A stretch of 5,407 nucleotides of DNA from Acidobacteriota bacterium. Lineage in GTDB: Bacteria > Acidobacteriota > UBA6911. The position numbers and the translations under genes were made by a program. The stretch covers positions 1 to 5,407 of the forward strand of contig JAFNAH010000582.1 in assembly GCA_017860075.1 (NCBI GenBank), in the 5' to 3' direction. The notes below the pieces were generated by a model. The model was not told the origin of the DNA. It saw only the letters and a program-made list of their open reading frames with translations, and ran no database searches. Below are positions 1-5,407 of the stretch, one piece after another. Within the stretch, counting starts at the first letter, position 1. Every line of letters starts with the position of its first letter.

Positions 1-405
<405 letters not shown>

Positions 406-415
406 ACTCGAAGAG

Positions 416-437
416 TCCCGAATCCGAAGATCCGGGA
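416..437 (-). other. UUCG-capped hairpin in the 16S leader
   Basis: On the minus strand TCCCGGATC pairs with GATTCGGGA around a TTCG loop: nine base pairs including one G-U wobble. The closing C-G pair makes this the very stable cUUCGg tetraloop class. It ends about ten bases before the expected 16S 5' end, so in the pre-rRNA it would sit beside the maturation site. A role in leader folding or 5' processing is inference. It has no following T-tract and is not a terminator. Confidence 0.6.
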
Positions 438-494
438 TCACTGGTTGCTTCTTAAATCTTTCTCAAGGAATGGCTGTGCAGGTACGCACTATCT

Positions 495-509
495 AGTTTT
501 CAAAGATCC
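495..509 (-). promoter_or_regulatory. boxA-like antitermination site in the rRNA leader
   Basis: The minus strand reads GGATCTTTGAAAACT, followed by AGATAG. This matches the TCTTTGAAAACT form of boxA seen in rRNA leaders of many bacteria, where the NusB-NusE (S10) pair binds nascent RNA to suppress Rho-dependent termination. It lies about 75 bases downstream of the P2 start and about 90 bases before the 16S gene, the usual place. Motif and position are seen in the sequence; binding is inferred from the family. Confidence 0.75.
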
Positions 510-589
510 AGGTCAGCGCCGTCGGATCCTTCCCCTGCGGCTCGTTGTCGGGCCGTTCGGAATCTCCAACAGGCTGAAGGCAATCACTA

Positions 590-618
590 ATGATAATCGC
601 CAACTGCCTCTCTGTCAA
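590..618 (-). promoter_or_regulatory. rRNA promoter P2 (sigma70 type)
   Basis: On the minus strand a perfect -35 box TTGACA (618-613) is followed by a 17-base spacer and the -10 box TATCAT (595-590), five of six matches to TATAAT. The transcription start is expected near 583, giving a leader of about 180 bases before the 16S gene, with the boxA inside it. This is the best promoter match in the window and probably drives most rRNA synthesis together with P1. Confidence 0.85.
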
Positions 619-660
619 GCAACCATTTCCAGATCCGCTGCGAGACTCGAAAGGCGGCAA

Positions 661-689
661 ATAATAGCTCGATGACCGGAGATCGACAA
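661..689 (-). promoter_or_regulatory. rRNA promoter P1 (sigma70 type)
   Basis: On the minus strand TTGTCG (689-684, four of six matches to TTGACA) and TATTAT (666-661, five of six) are separated by exactly 17 bases. The start would be near 654, about 70 bases upstream of P2. The -35 box is weaker than that of P2, but a T-rich tract immediately upstream could act as an UP element. Tandem P1-P2 promoters are the normal arrangement for rRNA operons, which supports this call. Confidence 0.65.
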
Positions 690-713
690 GAGAAAAAAGC
701 GAAAAAAACGTTT
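690..713 (-). promoter_or_regulatory. T-rich tract upstream of P1, possible UP element
   Basis: The minus strand carries runs of seven and six T (AACGTTTTTTTCGCTTTTTTCTC) directly upstream of the P1 -35 box. This is the position at which the RNA polymerase alpha C-terminal domains bind UP elements of rRNA promoters, and it stands out in an otherwise GC-rich region. The same tract could help end tyrS transcription, but I see no strong GC stem directly in front of it, so the UP role is preferred. Confidence 0.45.
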
Positions 714-809
714 TCCCCTCACGCGCGGCCGGACACGCGGTTTTATGCAGTTGCAGAGCGGTTTCTCGCCGCCGGTTCCGGCGTTGCGCGCCCCGGCGAA
801 GCGAACTGC
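714..809 (-). other. Gap after tyrS, no gene seen
   Basis: Together with the leader at 406-713 this completes a stretch of about 400 bases with no gene. Open frames crossing it on either strand show no recognisable protein motif. The only structure noted here is a short palindrome CGCCGGAACCGGCG at 770-783, which has no T-run after it and is therefore a poor intrinsic terminator. No tRNA cloverleaf was recognised. Confidence 0.4.
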
Positions 810-2079
<1,270 letters not shown>

Positions 2080-2691
2080 TCAACGCGGCGCCGTGTCGCC
2101 GGCCGGAGAGGGATTCCTGTCCAGTCGATCCAGAACCATTGCGATCGCGCGCCAGTACAGATCATGCTCCTGCTTGAGAATCCTGGCCGAAAGCGTCTCT
2201 TCGGTGTCGCCCTCGAAAACCTCGACGGCACGTTGCAGGAGGATCGGCCCCGTATCCACGCCTTCGTCCACAAGGTGAACCGTGCAGCCTGACACCTTGA
2301 CCCCGTATTGCAGCGCTTGACGCTGGGCGTGAAGGCCCGGAAAGGAGGGGAGCAGTGCGGGATGAATGTTCATCACGCGCCCCGCGTACTCCCTGAGGAA
2401 CTCGGGGGACAGGATCCTCATGAAGCCCGCGAGGCAGACGAGCGTCGGCGAAAATGGCCGCAGCGTCGCCAGCAACAGCCGGTCGTATCCGGTGCGTTCG
2501 ATCCCGCGCGACGGCAACGAAACGGCATTCAGTCCTAACTCGCGGGCCTTGGCCAGGCCGGCAGCATCGGGAACGTTGCTGACGACGCAGCAGATCCCGG
2601 CGTTCAAGTCGCCCCGGGCTATGGCGTCATGAATCGCCAGGAAATTTGATCCGCGGCCTGAGAGGAGAATCGCAATCTTTCTGGGCATCAT
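2080..2691 (-). CDS. purN: Phosphoribosylglycinamide formyltransferase (GAR transformylase), PurN
   Basis: PurN transfers a formyl group from 10-formyltetrahydrofolate to GAR, the third step of purine synthesis, in the cytoplasm. The 203-residue protein matches the family's usual ~200 and looks intact. Near the N-terminus is the phosphate-binding loop SGRGSN (11-16). The folate and catalytic region has AGFMRILSP (88-96) and NIHPALLPSFPG (108-119). The catalytic trio Asn, His and Asp of E. coli PurN (N106, H108, D144) corresponds to N108, H110 and D146, the last within VDEGVDTGPI. Two ATG codons are adjacent; the first is chosen because GGAG (2702-2699) lies seven bases upstream of it. Between purM and purN are an intrinsic-terminator-like hairpin and a hexamer repeat, so purN and tyrS may have their own promoter, although I could not identify one. 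Confidence 0.96.
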   Translation of the reverse strand: MMPRKIAILLSGRGSNFLAIHDAIARGDLNAGICCVVSNVPDAAGLAKARELGLNAVSLPSRGIERTGYDRLLLATLRPFSPTLVCLAGFMRILSPEFLREYAGRVMNIHPALLPSFPGLHAQRQALQYGVKVSGCTVHLVDEGVDTGPILLQRAVEVFEGDTEETLSARILKQEHDLYWRAIAMVLDRLDRNPSPAGDTAPR

Positions 2692-2731
2692 GTCGCCGCT
2701 CCAACGGCTGCAGTGGAACGAATCTGGAAGC

Positions 2732-2880
2732 TGACCCCGCCCGGTGTCGGGATCGGGATCGCTATCGGACCCGGTATCGATCGATAGTCATCCTCCAACT
2801 CGGGGCCTCTCAGCCAATCACGTTTTCGAACGTCCGATACCGACTGCGGCCCCGATTCCGATGCCGACGCCGGGGGTCCT
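2732..2880. repeat. Inverted pair of degenerate GGNATC hexamer arrays
   Basis: The plus strand at 2743-2778 reads as six hexamers: GGTGTC, GGGATC, GGGATC, GCTATC, GGACCC, GGTATC. The minus strand at 2871-2836 reads GGCGTC, GGCATC, GGAATC, GGGGCC, GCAGTC, GGTATC. Compared over 40 bases (2744-2783 against the reverse complement of 2831-2870), 28 positions agree. The similarity extends outward through a GACCCC block on each side with a three-base gap. The arms are separated by about 50 bases and could fold into a long imperfect stem in RNA or single-stranded DNA. The array fills most of the purM-purN gap. Degenerate hexamer arrays of this kind are something I recall from intergenic regions of GC-rich environmental bacteria; their function is unknown to me. 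Confidence 0.75.
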
Positions 2881-2891
2881 TTGCGCCATCC

Positions 2892-2920
2892 AAAAAGGTC
2901 AGGTCTACCAGACCGGACCT
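2892..2920 (-). terminator. Rho-independent terminator after purM
   Basis: On the minus strand AGGTCCGGTCT pairs with AGACCTGACCT around a GGT loop: eleven positions with one internal C-T mismatch. A run of five T follows, overlapping the base of the stem. The stem begins two bases after the purM stop codon. Strength and position fit an intrinsic terminator or attenuator that would reduce transcription entering purN and tyrS. The T-run is short, so partial readthrough is plausible. Confidence 0.72.
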
Positions 2921-2922
2921 AC

Positions 2923-3912
2923 TCAGACATAATGGACGGTTCCGTCTCCAGGCACGATCTCGCCGATTCGATGACTGGCCTCGCCACGCGCGCCAAGGTG
3001 CGCCTCGACCTTTCCGGCGTCCTCGGGAGAGACGACCAGGATCATACCGATCCCCATGTTGAACGTGCGATACATCTCCGCGTCGTCGACAGCCCCGTGC
3101 TGCCGGATGAATTCGAACACAGGCGTGACAGGCCAGGTTTCTCTTCGAACAAGCGCTCCCACGCCTCCCGGAAGGATGCGCGGCAGGTTGTCGGTGATGC
3201 CGCCGCCCGTAATGTGCGCCATGCCACGCAGCACACCGGAGTCGAGCAGCGGTTCCAGCAGGCTGTAGTAGCTGCGGTGCGGGGCGAGGAGGACCTCGCC
3301 GACCGTGGCGTTCAATTCGGGGACCCTGTCTGGCAATCCCGCCGAGGGCAGGCCGAGCAGCGTGTCTCCCGGCCGGATCCGCGAACCGTCGATCAGCCGC
3401 GACCGGTCGACGACGCCCACGATGAATCCTGCCAGGTCGTACTCGCCGGGAGCATAGAAATCGGGCATCTCGGCAGTCTCGCCGCCGATCAGCGCACAAC
3501 CTGTCTCGCGACAGCCTCGCGCCAGGCCTGCGACGACCTGCTCAACGACGCCCGGTTCCAGCCTGCCGCAGGCGACATAGTCGAGGAAGTAGAGCGGACG
3601 CGCCCCTTGGACCATTATGTCCGAGACGCAGTGAGACACGAGGTCGTAGCCCACCGTGTCGTGAATCCCGGTCATGAAGGCCACCTTCAGCTTGGTACCT
3701 ACGCCGTCACAGCTGGAGACGAGGAGCGGTTCCGCATAGCGGCCGGGCTCCAGGCGGAAAAGGGCGCCGAAGCTTCCGATGTCCGTCAGTACCCCCGGCG
3801 TGAACGTCGTACGCGCCAGGCCCCGGATGCGCTGCTTCGCCTGTGTCGCCGCGTCGATGTCCACCCCCGACGCGGCATAGGTCATCTTCATGCCCGGAGT
3901 GTCATTCTTCAT
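2923..3912 (-). CDS. purM: Phosphoribosylformylglycinamidine cyclo-ligase (AIR synthetase), PurM, with internal deletion
   Basis: PurM closes the imidazole ring, converting FGAM to AIR with ATP, the fifth step of purine synthesis. Family landmarks are clear: SGVDIDA near the N-terminus, GSFGALF (46-52), CDGVGTKL (68-75), GGETAEMP (143-150), MAHITGGG (231-238) and MYRTFNMGIGM (280-290). The 329-residue length is short against about 345 in E. coli. The shortfall is local: LGLPSAGL (186-193) is followed at once by PDRVPELNATVGE, whereas relatives place H-(T/S)-N-G-Y-S-L-(V/A)-R and a helix between them, about 18 residues more. The frame is kept. The missing segment is among the most conserved in the family, so activity is doubtful if the sequence is correct. 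The ATG at 3912 is chosen because AGGG (3922-3919) lies six bases upstream; the frame stays open to a GTG at 3963, and ATG codons at 3891 and 3885 are alternatives. The gap after purF is 60 bases. Confidence 0.9.
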   Translation of the reverse strand: MKNDTPGMKMTYAASGVDIDAATQAKQRIRGLARTTFTPGVLTDIGSFGALFRLEPGRYAEPLLVSSCDGVGTKLKVAFMTGIHDTVGYDLVSHCVSDIMVQGARPLYFLDYVACGRLEPGVVEQVVAGLARGCRETGCALIGGETAEMPDFYAPGEYDLAGFIVGVVDRSRLIDGSRIRPGDTLLGLPSAGLPDRVPELNATVGEVLLAPHRSYYSLLEPLLDSGVLRGMAHITGGGITDNLPRILPGGVGALVRRETWPVTPVFEFIRQHGAVDDAEMYRTFNMGIGMILVVSPEDAGKVEAHLGARGEASHRIGEIVPGDGTVHYV

Positions 3913-3972
3913 GTCATGCCCTGAGTGCGGTTGAAAGACGGTTTGTGCGCGCAGCGGAGGCACGCCGCTTGT

Positions 3973-5400
3973 CTACGAGGACGGCACCAGAAGGTCCCCG
4001 AGGCTCTTCCCAAAGAGCTCCTTTTGCTTCTCTTCGTGCACCACATCGGTCGGATACCGGTCCGTGAAACAGGCGCTGCAGTAACGGCCGTTGGCCTCAA
4101 CCGATCTGAGCATGGCCTCGAGGCTGAGGTAGCCCAGCGAATCGGCGCCGATAAACCTGCGGATTTCATCCACTGACTTCGTCGAGCCGATCAGCTCACG
4201 TTTCGTCGGCGTGTCGATGCCGTAATAGCATGGCCCCACGATCGGCGGAGAGGTAATGCGCACGTGTATCTCCTTCGCGCCCGCCCCCCGGATGATCTGG
4301 ACGATCTTCCTGCTCGTGGTGCCACGGACAATCGAGTCATCGACAAGAATCACGCGGCGGCCAGCCAGGATTTCCCGCACCGGGTTGAGCTTGACCTTGA
4401 CGCCGAAGTTGCGGATGGATTGCCTGGGCTCGATGAACGTCCGGCCCACGTAGTGGTTCCGGATCAGCCCGAACTCGAGCGGAATACCGCTTTCCCGGGC
4501 GTAACCGATTGAGGCGGAAACGCCGGAGTCCGGCACCGGAACGACCACGTCCGCATCGACCGGGTGCTCCCTGGCCAGATTGATGCCGAGCTGGCGCCGG
4601 CTGGTATCCACGGTGCGGCCGAAAACGAGGCTGTCGGGCCGGCTGAAATAGACGTGCTCAAAGATACAGTGCGCCGGCTTCTCCCTCGAGAGCGGGAAGC
4701 TTGATTCCAGCAGGTCGTCGTCGATGACGATGACTTCCCCCGGTTCTACGTCCCGGACGTATTCGGCGTCGATCAGGTCGAAGGCGCAGGTTTCGGATGC
4801 GACCACATACCGGCCGTCCACCCGCCCGATGCAGAGCGGGCGGAAGCCGTGCGGGTCGCGCGCCACCATCAGGAACTCCGGCGTCATCACTACCAGCGAG
4901 AAAGCGCCGCGCACGTAACGGAGGGCTTCCACGAAAGCGTCAAGGACGGTTCTGCGCCTGGAGCGTGACAGCAGGTGCAGTATCACCTCGCTGTCGCTTG
5001 TGGAGTGAAAGATTGCGCCGTCGCGTTCGAGCTCCCTGCGTATGTGGGTCGCGTTCGTCAGGTTGCCGTTGTGCGCCAGCGCGATGGGGCTTCGCCAGCT
5101 ATCTATGAGGATCGGCTGGGCGTTCGCCAGCTCGCTGTCACCCGCAGTCGAATATCGCACATGTCCGATGGCCGAGTGACCGGGCAGCTTCTCGAGTCGC
5201 GACGAATTGAAAACGTCCGCTACATACCCCATCTCCTTGTGGATGTGCAGTCGCTTTCCATCCGAGCTCACGATGCCGGCAGATTCCTGCCCTCGATGCT
5301 GCAGAGCGTACAAACCCAGGTAGGTCAGGCGCACTGCCTCCGGATGTGACACAATCGCGAAAATGCCGCACTCTTCCTTCAGCTTGTCCCAAGGCAACAT
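3973..5400 (-). CDS. purF: Amidophosphoribosyltransferase (glutamine PRPP amidotransferase), PurF
   Basis: PurF makes 5-phosphoribosylamine from PRPP and glutamine, the first and usually controlling step of purine synthesis. The 475-residue protein aligns end to end with the 476-residue Bacillus subtilis type and looks intact. Residues 1-10 form a short propeptide; Cys11 (KEECGIFAI) is the expected N-terminal nucleophile of the class II glutaminase domain after cleavage. That domain also shows LQHRGQESAG (33-42), GHVRYSTAG (79-87) and AHNGNLTNA (109-117). The phosphoribosyltransferase half has the PRPP loop VILVDDSIVRGTTS (350-363). Four cysteines, C245, C391, C441 and C444 (the last pair in CSAC), match the 4Fe-4S ligands of the B. 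subtilis enzyme, so this is the iron-sulfur, propeptide-bearing class rather than the E. coli class. Only seven bases lie upstream of the ATG, so its ribosome site and promoter cannot be judged. In the family, purine nucleotides inhibit the enzyme allosterically. Confidence 0.97.
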   Translation of the reverse strand: MLPWDKLKEECGIFAIVSHPEAVRLTYLGLYALQHRGQESAGIVSSDGKRLHIHKEMGYVADVFNSSRLEKLPGHSAIGHVRYSTAGDSELANAQPILIDSWRSPIALAHNGNLTNATHIRRELERDGAIFHSTSDSEVILHLLSRSRRRTVLDAFVEALRYVRGAFSLVVMTPEFLMVARDPHGFRPLCIGRVDGRYVVASETCAFDLIDAEYVRDVEPGEVIVIDDDLLESSFPLSREKPAHCIFEHVYFSRPDSLVFGRTVDTSRRQLGINLAREHPVDADVVVPVPDSGVSASIGYARESGIPLEFGLIRNHYVGRTFIEPRQSIRNFGVKVKLNPVREILAGRRVILVDDSIVRGTTSRKIVQIIRGAGAKEIHVRITSPPIVGPCYYGIDTPTKRELIGSTKSVDEIRRFIGADSLGYLSLEAMLRSVEANGRYCSACFTDRYPTDVVHEEKQKELFGKSLGDLLVPSS

Positions 5401-5407
5401 CGAGTCT

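Noticed and set aside
770..783. Palindrome CGCCGGAACCGGCG as the tyrS terminator
   Set aside because: The loop is very tight and no T-run follows; the nearest T-rich tract is about 60 bases farther along.
2713..2787. A 24-residue peptide gene on the plus strand ending in GVGIGIAIGPGIDR
   Set aside because: It has no convincing ribosome site, starts at GTG and is mostly made by the hexamer repeat; it is reported only as part of the repeat finding.
2743..2871. CRISPR array or transposon ends
   Set aside because: The repeats are six bases long, degenerate and without spacers, and there is no transposase or target-site duplication nearby.
2810..3499. A 229-codon minus-strand frame overlapping purM
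   Set aside because: It is an out-of-frame reading of purM, with an Arg-rich composition typical of shadow frames in GC-rich genes.
2881..3924. A 347-codon open frame on the plus strand
   Set aside because: It lies opposite purM and has low-complexity Arg/His/Asp-rich translation with no recognisable motif; it is the mirror frame of a GC-rich gene.
3913..3972. Riboswitch or operator in the purF-purM gap
   Set aside because: Only 60 bases are present, with a weak short stem and no match to a purine riboswitch core or a clear operator palindrome.

Overview
The window comes from a GC-rich bacterial chromosome, and every supported gene lies on the minus strand, so it reads from right to left. 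The left edge holds the first ~405 bases of a 16S rRNA gene. Its 5' region (the 27F site followed by AATCAACGCTGGCGGCGTGC, then CGAACGAGAAAG) and the segment GGGGAATTTTGCGCAATGGG resemble Acidobacteriota. That is pattern memory, not a database result, and some deltaproteobacterial lineages share parts of it.

In transcription order the layout is: purF (5400-3973), purM (3912-2923), a hairpin-plus-T-tract terminator just after purM (2920-2892), a 231-base gap holding two facing arrays of degenerate hexamers (about 2732-2880), purN (2691-2080), tyrS (2043-810, broken), a ~400-base regulatory region with two tandem sigma70-type promoters, an UP-like T-rich tract, a boxA-like antitermination site and a UUCG hairpin, and finally the 16S gene running off the left edge.

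PurF, PurN and PurM catalyse steps 1, 3 and 5 of de novo purine synthesis (PRPP to phosphoribosylamine; GAR to formyl-GAR; FGAM to AIR), so the right half is a purine gene cluster. tyrS follows purN after 36 bases and is probably co-transcribed with it. The rRNA operon has its own strong promoters but lies downstream of tyrS on the same strand, with no convincing intrinsic terminator between them.

The main oddities are lesions. tyrS has a frame change with loss of about 16-17 codons between the KMSKS region and the S4 domain. purM has an in-frame loss of about 18 codons that removes the conserved H-(T/S)-N-G-Y-S segment. Both losses are close to 50 bases and both junctions sit on a short motif that could have been a direct repeat, so a shared cause, either assembly collapse or slippage deletion, should be considered first. 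I found no mobile element, CRISPR array, tRNA or new multi-gene system. The least explained stretch is the inverted pair of GGNATC hexamer arrays between purM and purN.
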